From: CAVSUZ01 sp963791885
Lineage (GTDB): Bacteria > Pseudomonadota > Alphaproteobacteria > Acetobacterales > Acetobacteraceae
Assembly: GCA_963791885.1 (NCBI GenBank)
Contig: CAWBUL010000006.1
Span: 186,001-250,000, forward strand
Direction: 5' to 3'
DNA length: 64,000 nucleotides
The translations under genes were made by a program, and so were the position numbers. The notes beneath the pieces were generated by a model. That model searched no databases, was not told the origin of the DNA, and was given only the letters and a program-made list of their open reading frames with translations. Shown in pieces: positions 48,542 through 57,406 of this stretch. How positions within the stretch are numbered: position 1 is the first letter of the stretch; every line of letters starts with the position of its first letter.

Positions 48542-49460
48542 TAGCAGCCGGCCATCAGATGTCACGGAGAGCGAAATCTGTGGCTCCGGATTGCTGCCGA
48601 TGGCGCCGGTGCGTGCCGCGCCGGCGGCGATTCCGCTCGCGGAATTCGGCGTGAACACCCACAGCTCGGGCGAGCTTGTCGCACTTGCTCCGGCCACGGC
48701 GATGTAGACGGCGCTGCCGTCCGGCGCGATCGCCAGATCGAGCGCCGCCCGATTGAGCACCACGCTCGCCTGGATCAGGTTGTGCTGCGTGTCGACCTGA
48801 TAGAGCGTTGCGTTCGTTCCGCCGGTGACTACGAAGACGCGCTGATTGGTTTCGTCGAGCGCGACCGCGATCGGGTCGGCGATCGGAATGCTGCAATGCC
48901 AATCGAATTTCGGCGCGTGTACGTGCGCGGGCAGCGCCGGCGGATCAACCTTCACCTCCAGTGCGAATGATTCCAGAATCCGGTTCGGCGTGCACTGCGT
49001 ATCGTCGCAGCCGCATTCGTCGTAGAGGACCGGCACTTCTTCGGTCGGACATTCGCGCCAATGCAGGCAGAATTGCAGGACGTGGGTTTTGGTGTCCTTC
49101 GCCCGGATCAGCGCGTTCACCGCCGGGACGGTGGTGATGTCGAACACGTCCTTGTCCGCCACCAGGATGTCGTGTCCGCAGCAGTCGATCGCCGAGCCGG
49201 GATGCAGTACCACCAGCCGGTCCTGGCAGTTTGCATTCGGATGCTGCGTGATCTCCAACCCGCAGACCACACCGGTGCCATGAAGCCGCTGGTGATGCAG
49301 CCTGATCTTCTCGCGGAAGAACCATTGCTCGTCGGTGAAGTCCCGCTCGACGAGCAGCTTTCCCGTGAAGAAATGATTCCGCGTCAGGGGGCGCGGCTTG
49401 CAGTCGTCGCAGCAGCCCGCGGGATCCGCATGCTGGCTCATCGACGTTTTCCTCCCCCGC

Positions 49461-51590
49461 TCATGCGATGCGCGCCCCGGCGCCTACGCGGCTTCGTCCG
49501 AGGCGCGGCCCCGGATCGACATTGGGCGCGGCACTCAGCACGGTCCCATGTCCAAGCTTTGCCTGATCAAGCAACACACCTTCCGGCCAGCAGCCGATCA
49601 CGCTGTCGAACCCGATGCAGGACTGGATGCCGATACGCATCCGCGGCAGCACGAAGCGTAGCTTGGTAAGACTCCAGGCGGGCGCCTCACCGTCCAGCAT
49701 CCGCTTGACCGCAGCCTGCACGCTTGCGACGCGCGCGAGGCCGCCTGGCACGAAGACCGTGAACGCATAGGCGTCCTTGTTGAACGGATCGAGCACCGGC
49801 TCGCGCGTCGTATCGAGCTTCGTCACTCCGAGCTGCGCGTTGTTGCCAAGCTGACTGCGGCCCATGATCGCATCACCCCACAGCACAGCCGCATCGCCGA
49901 GCCGGCCTGCTCCGAGGTACAGCCAGCGTCTAATCTTCCAATGCTCCAGGATGAGCGGTGGCGGCTTCCAGACGGGCGGGAGTGGCGCACAATTCGCGGC
50001 GCAAATTGCGGGGCGGCGCGGCAGGGTGAGGGAATCGATCCCAAGAAACAGGAGCAGGGCGCGCCGCAAGCCGGGCAGCGTGCCGCGGCACGGATAAAGC
50101 TTTACTGCCTCCATCAGGAAGCGGCGGCGCCGCGCGACTGGCCAGGTGCGATCGAAGGTGACGCCGACCCAACTGGCGAGCCAGCTCAGCATGTCGGGTT
50201 TATCCGAAACAGGCGAAATGGCTGGCGCTGAGCGCGGATCGAACAGGTCGGCCTGATTGTCGATCTGGCTTTCCACTGAGCGGAAGCCGCGGTCAAAATT
50301 GGCGAGCAGGCGATCGGTGAAATCGGCTGAAACCGGGTCCGGACCGAATGCCGCGGGCAAATAACGGCGCAGGCTGATTCGTGGATATTCGATACGAACT
50401 TCGTGCACACGTGGTGTGGCCTGCTGTGTGCTGCCGAGAGTCACGCGCAGCCAAAGATACCGGCCGGGCGAACTGAGAATCAGGGCCTCGCGCGCGGTAG
50501 ACGTCGCCGGCGGGACACTCATCCAGGATGACAGCGGCAGCTCGGCGATCAGGTCGATCGGTTGCTCGACCTCGCTCGTGTAGGTCTGGATCGAGAGCGA
50601 TGTGCCGCGTGGAAGATCGAGCTTCAGTATGACACGATGCCACTGGCATCGTCCGATCCGGCTGTCGAGCGCGCTGCTCAGCCATAGACCCGAGGCAGCG
50701 AAGGTCGGTGGCTCCGAGAGTGTAGCCGTACTGGGATTACCCGAGGAGTCGAACCATCCGGCGCCCATGCAGCGCGAGGCCAAGTTGATCCGGCCGGCGG
50801 AATCGCTGGACAAACCGGCAAGCGGAGCAAAGCAATCACGCACCGCATCCACGTCGGTCGCGAGCGCGGCCTGTGTGCCGGTGGAATTCGATATGCGGAC
50901 GGCGTTCTCTCTGGAGACCAGGGTGTAGATTCGCCCGAAACGGTCGACGGCGATGGCGGCAACCGCACCGAACCCGGTCCAGGCCACGCGCCAGGTTCCA
51001 CCGCGATCGAACACGTGTATCGCGCCATTGGCGATATCGGCGACGTAGGTACGGCCGTCCGGCGCCACGGCGATCGCGGCCGGCTGCCAGGGCTGGGGAA
51101 CAGCCCCTCTCGGCGGCTGCGAGATTGCACGCAGGGCAAAGCCGTGTGCGGCGAACACGAGAACTCGTCCGGGAGGCCCGCCATCGAGTATCAGGATGTC
51201 GCGGCCACGCCGGGCGATGGCAACAGGTGCAACCAACTGCCGCGCTCCGGGGCCGATTCCCGCGGTGCAGGGTACATCAATGAATGTGCAAGAGCAGTTG
51301 TCGAACCGCCGGAGCTTGCCGCTCATGCGATCGAGCAGCCAAAGAGTGCCGTCATCAGCCAGCGCCACGTTGGGCGGGGGGACAAGTCCGCCGAAGCGGC
51401 CGGATGGGTCGGCCAATGCTCCCGGACCGCTGGGCAGACTTTGCAGCACCAGGGCGCAGTCTAGCGGCGAGATCGAAATGCGGGAGGACGGCGGCGCGAT
51501 CGGCCATCCATCGCGCCCGTCCAGCAGCATCCAGCTCGGATCATTTGGCGGACCCGGCGGTTTGTTCCGGAACGGCGCCGCGCTGGTCAT
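49461..51590 (-). CDS. eCIS tail protein I-like baseplate protein with N-terminal propeller
   Basis: 709 residues, overlapping the baseplate J-like gene by four bases. The first 330 residues are NHL/propeller-like repeats (NVALADDGTLWLLDRMSGKL, AIAVAPDGRTYVADIANGAI, AIAVDRFGRIYTLVSRENAV). A linker follows, then the phage tail protein I domain (LRRYLPAAFGPDPVSADFTD, DMLSWLASWVGVTFDRTWPV, LYPCRGTLPGLRRALLLFLG). In phages this part links the baseplate wedge to the fibres. The propeller fusion suggests that it also presents surface decoration. It lies just before the three module-sharing proteins. Confidence 0.85.
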   Translation of the reverse strand: MTSAAPFRNKPPGPPNDPSWMLLDGRDGWPIAPPSSRISISPLDCALVLQSLPSGPGALADPSGRFGGLVPPPNVALADDGTLWLLDRMSGKLRRFDNCSCTFIDVPCTAGIGPGARQLVAPVAIARRGRDILILDGGPPGRVLVFAAHGFALRAISQPPRGAVPQPWQPAAIAVAPDGRTYVADIANGAIHVFDRGGTWRVAWTGFGAVAAIAVDRFGRIYTLVSRENAVRISNSTGTQAALATDVDAVRDCFAPLAGLSSDSAGRINLASRCMGAGWFDSSGNPSTATLSEPPTFAASGLWLSSALDSRIGRCQWHRVILKLDLPRGTSLSIQTYTSEVEQPIDLIAELPLSSWMSVPPATSTAREALILSSPGRYLWLRVTLGSTQQATPRVHEVRIEYPRISLRRYLPAAFGPDPVSADFTDRLLANFDRGFRSVESQIDNQADLFDPRSAPAISPVSDKPDMLSWLASWVGVTFDRTWPVARRRRFLMEAVKLYPCRGTLPGLRRALLLFLGIDSLTLPRRPAICAANCAPLPPVWKPPPLILEHWKIRRWLYLGAGRLGDAAVLWGDAIMGRSQLGNNAQLGVTKLDTTREPVLDPFNKDAYAFTVFVPGGLARVASVQAAVKRMLDGEAPAWSLTKLRFVLPRMRIGIQSCIGFDSVIGCWPEGVLLDQAKLGHGTVLSAAPNVDPGPRLGRSRVGAGARIA

Positions 51591-53566
51591 GCGACCGACC
51601 CCATAGCCGTCGGATCGGTGGTCACGCTCGCCGTGATCGACTGGACCGACAGGAGCGCTCCGGCTGGAATGGGAACGTCGGTGCAGGCGGGTGCCTGCGT
51701 GCTACCCAACGTCACGGTGAGATTGGCGACGCGGATCACGTCGGTCACCAGGGAGGTACGCAGCAGATCGACGAAATAGATCGTGCCGCCGAACGGCCAC
51801 CCCGTGCCGCTCGATCCGCCGGTACGCGGATCGAGGAACGCGGTCAGCGCGGCCTCTACCGCCTGCTCCACGGCCCCAGTGTCCGCATCCGGTTGCGCCA
51901 GAACTCGCAGGGTGATCGTCACCGGCACATAGGTCGGAGCGATCACGTACAGCTCCGTTGCGATCAAACGGCGCTGATCAAGATACGCGCATACCGTACG
52001 CAGCAGACCGGGGCTGGGCATCGGTGCGGGCGAGTCGACGTCCGGCACAATAATGACTGTCACCACGCCGGGTACCGAGATTCCGGGGAAATCCGGATGA
52101 TAAAGTGGCAGCGCCTTGGCGCGGCTGATCGGTCCTGCCTGCATGGCCAGCAGTTCGTAGTCCGCGCAGGTAACGGCGCGATTCTGGCTTTTCAGCACGG
52201 CGGGCGCGCGAGCCATCGCGTCCTGCAGCAGCTCCTCGTCCGTGCCGCCGTAGGCAGCGAACGGCGTTGCGATGTTGCCAGTATCTATGCCGGGAATACC
52301 GGTCATCAACGTCAACGGCGTGCCGGCTGCGATATTGGTGCGCGCCCCGCCGCCGAACTCATACGTAGTTGCGACGATGCTGCCGGAGGGATTGTTCAGG
52401 TTGGCAATCGGGATGTGCCCATGCTTTACGCCGTCGCCAAATTGAATGGCGCCAGTCGTCGGGTCGAGAATATATACGAGGGCGTCCGGCCCGCTTGCCG
52501 CGAAGTCATCAACCTCCGTCCATATCGGCGGTGGACCGTTGCCTTCATCAACCTGCAGCACCAATGTGCCGTCAACGACCGGCGTGCTTGACAAAGTGAA
52601 CGTTTGGTTCGGTGCACCGGTGCTGCCGCCGAGCACCTCGTTCGGCACCGTCTGCACGGCCTGCGCGGACACAGCATTGGCGGCCACCATGCTCAGGGCG
52701 GGTGCGGATTCGTAAGAGGTGCTGGCGAGCCGCGCGCGTATCCAGGCACGCGCCGCATCGTTCTTGCCGCCTAGCTTTGCGGGCACGATCTGGCCCGGAG
52801 TAGGAAGCAGCAGACGAACGAAGCCGGGAAGAGTGAATGCGAGAGTCGTATCCGACAGTAGCTTGAGTGTCTGCCAGGTGGTTCCGGCCCAGTATTCCCA
52901 GACGATCTGGGCGGATGCGAACATCGGCGAAGCGCCACCACCGCATGGCATTGGCGGAGGAATGCTGCGCGCGAGCGCCGGCCAGAGAGCAAGCGAAAGC
53001 TCCACGCTACCAGGGAACGGCAGCGTGGAATTGAAGCCTAGCATCAGCGCCGCCCCCTGGATGGCGAGTGCACCAAAGGGTTGGAATCCGTCCGAGGTAG
53101 GACTGCTTACACTCGTAACGTCCATGTAGTACGTCCCATCGAACGCCAGCACGGCGTCCATCGTGGCCTGCAGCGCAGTAATCGCGCGATCCGTCTGGAA
53201 CACGATCGGATTGCCGCCGTCGGAGGCCGGTGCACTCACTTGGGTGCCTAGAGGAACCGGAACCGTCGGCTGGGTGCAGGAACTTTGAACCGGGAAGACG
53301 AGCACCGTCTGTGCCGGCTGCGCCGCTTCAAGTTCGATGCCGATCAGCTGCAGGAACTTGATGTAGTTCAGTAGCGGGACCTGGCCGAGGCGATAGATCA
53401 GCAGTTCGGTCATCCAGGCGAACAGCTCGACCAGAGCGAAACCTGCATCGCCCGGATTGAAGTCGGTCCATTCCGGCGTGTAGAGCGGAATACGTGTCTG
53501 CGCTTCCGCAACAATGTCGTCGAACTGGCGGTCGTCTATCTCGGGCAAAGCGGCCGAAAGCGGCAT
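51587..53566 (-). CDS. Baseplate J/gp47-like wedge protein
   Basis: 659 residues. The start MPLSAALPEIDDRQFDDIVA and FNPGDAGFALVELFAWMTEL, IYRLGQVPLLNYIKFLQLIG are characteristic of the putative baseplate assembly proteins of eCIS (Afp11 type). The C-terminal region (RAVTCADYELLAMQAGPISR, LIATELYVIAPTYVPVTITL) is the gpJ domain. It forms the baseplate wedge that triggers sheath contraction. Four bases separate it from the gp25-like gene. Confidence 0.9.
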   Translation of the reverse strand: MPLSAALPEIDDRQFDDIVAEAQTRIPLYTPEWTDFNPGDAGFALVELFAWMTELLIYRLGQVPLLNYIKFLQLIGIELEAAQPAQTVLVFPVQSSCTQPTVPVPLGTQVSAPASDGGNPIVFQTDRAITALQATMDAVLAFDGTYYMDVTSVSSPTSDGFQPFGALAIQGAALMLGFNSTLPFPGSVELSLALWPALARSIPPPMPCGGGASPMFASAQIVWEYWAGTTWQTLKLLSDTTLAFTLPGFVRLLLPTPGQIVPAKLGGKNDAARAWIRARLASTSYESAPALSMVAANAVSAQAVQTVPNEVLGGSTGAPNQTFTLSSTPVVDGTLVLQVDEGNGPPPIWTEVDDFAASGPDALVYILDPTTGAIQFGDGVKHGHIPIANLNNPSGSIVATTYEFGGGARTNIAAGTPLTLMTGIPGIDTGNIATPFAAYGGTDEELLQDAMARAPAVLKSQNRAVTCADYELLAMQAGPISRAKALPLYHPDFPGISVPGVVTVIIVPDVDSPAPMPSPGLLRTVCAYLDQRRLIATELYVIAPTYVPVTITLRVLAQPDADTGAVEQAVEAALTAFLDPRTGGSSGTGWPFGGTIYFVDLLRTSLVTDVIRVANLTVTLGSTQAPACTDVPIPAGALLSVQSITASVTTDPTAMGSVA

Positions 53567-53569
53567 GGC

Positions 53570-53992
53570 TCAGCCCCCTTCCGTGACGAAGAACGGATAG
53601 ACCATGTTCGCCAACGCGTTGTTCTCGCGGATACGGTAATCGATGCGGAGCAGCAGCAGATTGGCTTCACCCGGGGGGATCTCTCCGGTGACGTCCAGAA
53701 CGTCGATGCGCGGCTCCTGCGTCACCAGGGAACGGCGCAGCTGATCCACGATTTGGCCGACGCTCTGCGGCGAGCTTGGCGAGAAGACCAGGTCGTGGAT
53801 GCCGCAGCCGTAATCCGGCCGCATCAGCCGCTCCTTTTTTGCCGTGGAGAGGATCAGCCAGATTGCTTGCTCGATCTTGCTATCGTCCGAAGCGGTCGCG
53901 ATTTGTCCCTGCGACGTCACCGAAAGTGGAAAGGCAAGGCCGCTGCCGCGAAATGCGCGTGGGTCAGGAGCGGGCACATTGGGCGTCAGCAT
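53570..53992 (-). CDS. gp25/GPW-family baseplate protein (Afp9-like)
   Basis: 140 residues, intact. It has the gp25 core with SKIEQAIWLILSTAKKERLM, PDYGCGIHDLVFSPSS and the terminal INYRIRENN-like stretch (IDYRIRENNALANMVYPFFV). gp25 proteins join the sheath start to the wedge. The start overlaps the preceding gene's stop (ATGCTGA). Confidence 0.92.
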   Translation of the reverse strand: MLTPNVPAPDPRAFRGSGLAFPLSVTSQGQIATASDDSKIEQAIWLILSTAKKERLMRPDYGCGIHDLVFSPSSPQSVGQIVDQLRRSLVTQEPRIDVLDVTGEIPPGEANLLLLRIDYRIRENNALANMVYPFFVTEGG

Positions 53993-54733
53993 GGTATTGT
54001 ATCCGCAACTTCAATGATGATCTGCGAGACCGTCCCGAGCGTTTGGAGAAGTTGCTGCATCGCCTGCAGATCATTGGCCGGCACGGCCGAAGGGATGGAT
54101 ACGTTCAGGTTAACCTGCGCGATCTTCAGGAAGGGCGCGGCCAGCGACAGCAGAACCGTGATCGGCTGCAGCGACTGCATTGTGCCCGCAGCGGCGATGC
54201 CGGCGTTCTCCTGCGCGCATTGCAGGGCGGCGAGAAGATCGGTGTTCCCCGCTTGATAAGCCAGGCCGATCTCCACCTCCAGGCCGCTCAGCACCGCCAG
54301 CACGCTCTCGAGCGCCTCCACCACACAATGGATCATCTTCGCGATCAGCGCGAGCAGATCCTTGACGAAGCAGAACATGCCGGTGGGCAAGACCATGTTC
54401 GTGCAATCGACGAGCGCCTGCAGGTCCCTGGACAAAGGCTGGAACGAATTCGAACGGATCGGTCCCGACGCTCAGGAGAGTGCCAAAGAACTGCAGGATC
54501 TTCAGCAGGCACTCCATGCTTGCCATCATCGGCGCGAGCTGGAGCATGATGCTAAAGTTCATCGAGCATTCGGTCGGAATGCCGCGCGTGAAATCGGCCA
54601 CGCCCTGCAGCTGCATACCCATTGGAAGGGTGAGGCTTGGTATGTCCGGCTGCGGCAATTGCAGATCGACACAGGCTGGCGGGGTTAGCGCCTGCATCAA
54701 TTCGTCCGGCAATGCGATGTCTATGGTCGCCAT
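53986..54733 (-). CDS. Hydrophobic helical protein of unknown role in the baseplate segment, one-base frameshift
   Basis: From ATG 54733 the frame begins MATIDIALPDELMQALTPPA and continues with Met- and Leu-rich helices (CSMNFSIMLQLAPMMASMEC, LLKILQFFGTLLSVG). Near 54437 it slips one base and continues as DLQALVDCTNMVLPTGMFCF, VKDLLALIAKMIHCVVEALE, ending IIIEVADTIPC. About 248 residues when repaired. It sits where the PAAR tip gene lies in Afp, but has no PAAR signature. Its hydrophobicity suggests a membrane-interacting or tip/lumen component. This is inference only. Confidence 0.6.
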
Positions 54734-54741
54734 CGTCCGGC

Positions 54742-55279
54742 TCAGATCGGATTGTTGGACGGAGTCACCGGGCGGCTCCACGGCGCGGTTCCGTTCACTG
54801 AACGCCCGGTCAGCACGATGTTGTCCGCCTCGATCATCAAGGTCGTCTGCGCCGTCAGCCGCATGATGCCATTGGTCATCACCACGCGGTTGCCGTGCGC
54901 GTCCTCAATGATGAGGGCCCCCATGTTCCCAGCATTCGGAGTCGAGTTCGACGAAGCGGATCGTGTGGCCGTTCTTCGACCGGATCATCCGCTGGCGCGG
55001 GTCCGGCGAAGGCGATCCCGCTACGCCATTCCACATTGCCCCAAGAACATAGGCATGGGTGAAGTCTCCGTGCTCGAAGCCGAGGACCACCTCGTCGCCC
55101 ACTTCCGGCATGAAGAACATGCCACGGTCGCCGCCGGCGAAGGGGGAGACCATCGATGCCCAGGTGCTTTCGAGCGTGTCGTCGAGCCAGGGAAACTGTA
55201 CCATGATCCGCCCTTGGTTCTGCGGATCCTTCACCGCAGTTACTTTACCAATGACGATTCCCTGCATGCGATCCTGCAT
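54742..55279 (-). CDS. gp5/VgrG-like spike base (baseplate assembly protein V), one-base frameshift
   Basis: It starts at ATG 55279 inside the previous stop (TGATG). The OB-fold part reads MQGIVIGKVTAVKDPQNQGR, VQFPWLDDTLESTWASMVSP and FFMPEVGDEVVLGFEHGDFT. Near 54956 an extra base shifts the frame; homology resumes as MGALIIEDAHGNRVVMTNGI and IEADNIVLTGRSVNG. Repaired length is about 178 residues. The lesion turns GACTC into GAACTC on the coding strand. This protein, with the gpD-like one before it, makes the puncturing spike that VgrG combines in one chain. Confidence 0.82.
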
Positions 55280-56470
55280 CACGACGCTCCCGTTCCCGGA
55301 TCCTCTCGGCGGCAATCGAACTCCGTCGCGTAGCCGTTCTCGCCGAGGGTGTGGGTTGTCTTCGTCACGAAGTATGTCCCGGAGAGCCGCGCGCCGATTC
55401 CCTGGATATTCACCAGCGTGCCCGCGCGCAGCGCCGGCAGGCCTATCGTCTTGCCGTGCGCGGCCACAATCTCCTTCGACCGATCGAGCAGAAGCGCCCG
55501 TGCGCGCTGCTGAGCTTCGGCCATCGTGAATATGGGCAGGTCCACCGTCTGCTGCTGACGGTCCTGGATCAGGCTATGCAAATTCGGGTTGATCTTCTTG
55601 ATCTGAGGGTCATTGAGGTCGACGGTCGCAACGATGGGCTTCTGCGCCTGGCGGTCCCATCCGCGCACAGTCACGGACTGCCACTGGTTCGCCGGTACTC
55701 AGCGACGGCTTGAAGGACATCAGTCCCTTACCCCATTCCAGCTTATAGTTGCTGGGAAGCGACTGCGTGCTGGGACCGAAATAGAGCTGCTGCTTGTCTT
55801 CGTGAACTTCGAGCACGTAGCCCTGTCCGTGTGCAAGCTGGAGCAGAAAATCGACGTCGTATTGGTCGGTCTGGGCCACGTACTGGATCGGGTTTTCCCC
55901 GCCTGCTTGCGGACCGACCGCGATCTGCCACGGCGCCTGCAGGCGTGGCTTGCCCCCGTCGCGGAGACTGTTGAAGTTCAGTGCGATCTTGCTGGGCGTC
56001 CAGTTCGTCCACGCAAAGGAGAACTTCTTGCGACGGAATTGCTGCAAGATATTGAGACCGCGCACGGAGAGCACCGGCGGTCCACTCTCGGGAAATGACG
56101 GTTAGACGGTCTGAAATGTGGCGCGGACCATCGACTGCATGCTGCCGATGTAACCGAGCGCCAGCTCTACTGTCTTTCCCGCCGGATCGAACAGCGTGAA
56201 TAGCTTGGAAGCGTTCGATGTGCCCCCGAGTTGCGCAGTCGTCTCCGAGCCGATGTACTTGCAACAGCGCGCAACATCGTCCCAGTTGTTGACCGTGATC
56301 TCGAAGCCGTCGATCTCCTTGACGTCGTCGTGGTAGGTCACTTCCATCACGTCCCGCAAAACGTTCCGCGGAAGCCCAACGCCGTTGATTCGCAGCTCGA
56401 ACCCGGGCGAGTAGAAGTTCCGGTTGGCCGGATCCAAGCTCTCGTCGTACAGCGTCATGAACGCGGACAT
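55279..56470 (-). CDS. Phage late control gpD-like hub protein, with in-frame stop and frameshift
   Basis: From ATG 56470 (TTG 56479 also possible) it reads MSAFMTLYDESLDPANRNFY, FELRINGVGLPRNVLRDVME, then meets TAA at 56102-56104. The same frame continues with PSFPESGPPVLSVRGLNILQ and FAWTNWTPSKIALNF, typical of the gpD hub. An extra base near 55690 shifts it again before VTVRGWDRQAQKPIVATVDL and FVTKTTHTLGENGYATEFDC. The family pattern runs unbroken across all three pieces, about 396 residues. Whether the stop is real decides if the particle can be built. Confidence 0.75.
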
Positions 56471-56475
56471 GGCGG

Positions 56476-57180
56476 TCAATTCGCCGGTAGCGATGGAATT
56501 GTGAGCTTGGTGCCCGGGAAGAGCCGGCGCGGATCATCGATCCCGTTGGCCAGCGCGATCGGCCGCCAGGAGCCCGGATCGAAGTAGAAATTCCACGACA
56601 ACAGAGCTAGTGTATCGCCATGCGCAAGAACGTAGCTGTGCGTCTTGCTCGGTGAGGCCAGATTCAGTTTCTGCAGCTGTTCCTTGAGCGGGATGTATTC
56701 CCTCAGTGTCAGTGACAGCTTGGCGCGCAGAGGGATGCCGCCAGTGCTCCACAGCGTGAAGTTCTGGCGGATATTGATGACAACCCCTGTGAAACTCTGC
56801 CGTCCCTGGCTCCCCAACTGGTACGGCAGTTCGTTGCCTGGAAAATCACTTCCCCAGTTGAAGGTCACGATCGGCGGCGCATGCCCGTCCGGCACGATAC
56901 GCGCCAGCGCATAGATTTTGTCGGTCAGCGTCGTCACGCTGACCGCGCTGAGCCCCATTCCCTGATCGGAGGTATCGAAGAACAGCTCAAGCCGGAGTGT
57001 CTCGGCCTCGCCCCGAACGAACTGCTGTAGGGGAGCGGTGAGACCGGGTATCGGAATCTCCGCGACGTGAACGTTCTTTTCAAGAACGATCTCAGTCGGA
57101 TTGTATTGAAGGTTCACATCGGTCGGGGCGAATTTCGGTCCCCAATCGATGTGCAGCGACGCCTGGCCTGGACTGGGCAT
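56476..57180 (-). CDS. LysM-domain hub/tube-end protein (Afp7-like)
   Basis: 234 residues, intact. The N-terminal part (LQYNPTEIVLEKNVHVAEIP, RLELFFDTSDQGMG) matches the CIS tube/hub protein family. The C-terminus has a LysM domain (HSYVLAHGDTLALLSWNFYF, LFPGTKLTIP). Afp7-type proteins sit between tube and spike. Order after the second tube and before the hub is as in Afp. Confidence 0.9.
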   Translation of the reverse strand: MPSPGQASLHIDWGPKFAPTDVNLQYNPTEIVLEKNVHVAEIPIPGLTAPLQQFVRGEAETLRLELFFDTSDQGMGLSAVSVTTLTDKIYALARIVPDGHAPPIVTFNWGSDFPGNELPYQLGSQGRQSFTGVVINIRQNFTLWSTGGIPLRAKLSLTLREYIPLKEQLQKLNLASPSKTHSYVLAHGDTLALLSWNFYFDPGSWRPIALANGIDDPRRLFPGTKLTIPSLPAN

Positions 57181-57183
57181 TGC

Positions 57184-57390
57184 CTACCACCCGGCCTGCT
57201 GATCGGCTGGCCGGTCCTCACCAATCCGCGAATCGTCGCGGCGCCGGCGCTCGCGCCCCCGCCGCTCGTCGGTGCCGTCCAACACCGCCTGAACCAGCCG
57301 GCGCACCAGCCTGGGGTCGAGCATCGACGCGCTATCGATGGTGCGAACCGTTGCAACGATCTCATCTATTATAATATTGGTAACGGCCAT
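57184..57390 (-). CDS. Small charged eCIS protein (Afp6 position)
   Basis: 68 residues from ATG 57390 (MAVTNIIIDEIVATVRTIDS), then LDPRLVRRLVQAVLDGTDER and a run rich in Arg and Asp. It has the size and position of the small Afp6/DUF5908-type protein between the second tube and the LysM protein, although the sequence match is weak. Three bases separate it from the LysM gene. Confidence 0.65.
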   Translation of the reverse strand: MAVTNIIIDEIVATVRTIDSASMLDPRLVRRLVQAVLDGTDERRGRERRRRDDSRIGEDRPADQQAGW

Positions 57391-57406
57391 CGATTGAAAT
57401 CTCTCC

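Larger units (their letters stand above)
45914..49441 (-). pseudogene. Beta-propeller/collagen-like eCIS protein, split by IS630
   Basis: Removing 47404-48541 and one TA rejoins the frame (GRLL then AVANASGNLW), giving 795 residues. The N-terminal shared module reads NHFFTGKLLVERDFTDEQWF and GTGVVCGLEITQHP. A propeller-like region follows (DPIAVALDETNQRVFVVTGG, LDLAIAPDGSAVYIAVAGA) and continues past the insertion (TFSSDGKTAWLGETGNAALD). Then come DCDTPDCIV, a collagen-like Gly-X-Y run, and a C-terminal Ig-like domain. It probably forms an adhesive fibre or baseplate decoration. It is at present disrupted. Confidence 0.82.

Noticed and set aside
54742..56470. Single VgrG-type fused spike gene
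   Set aside because: The gpD-like and gp5-like parts are separated by a genuine TGATG stop/start overlap at 55279, so they are two genes even after frame repair.
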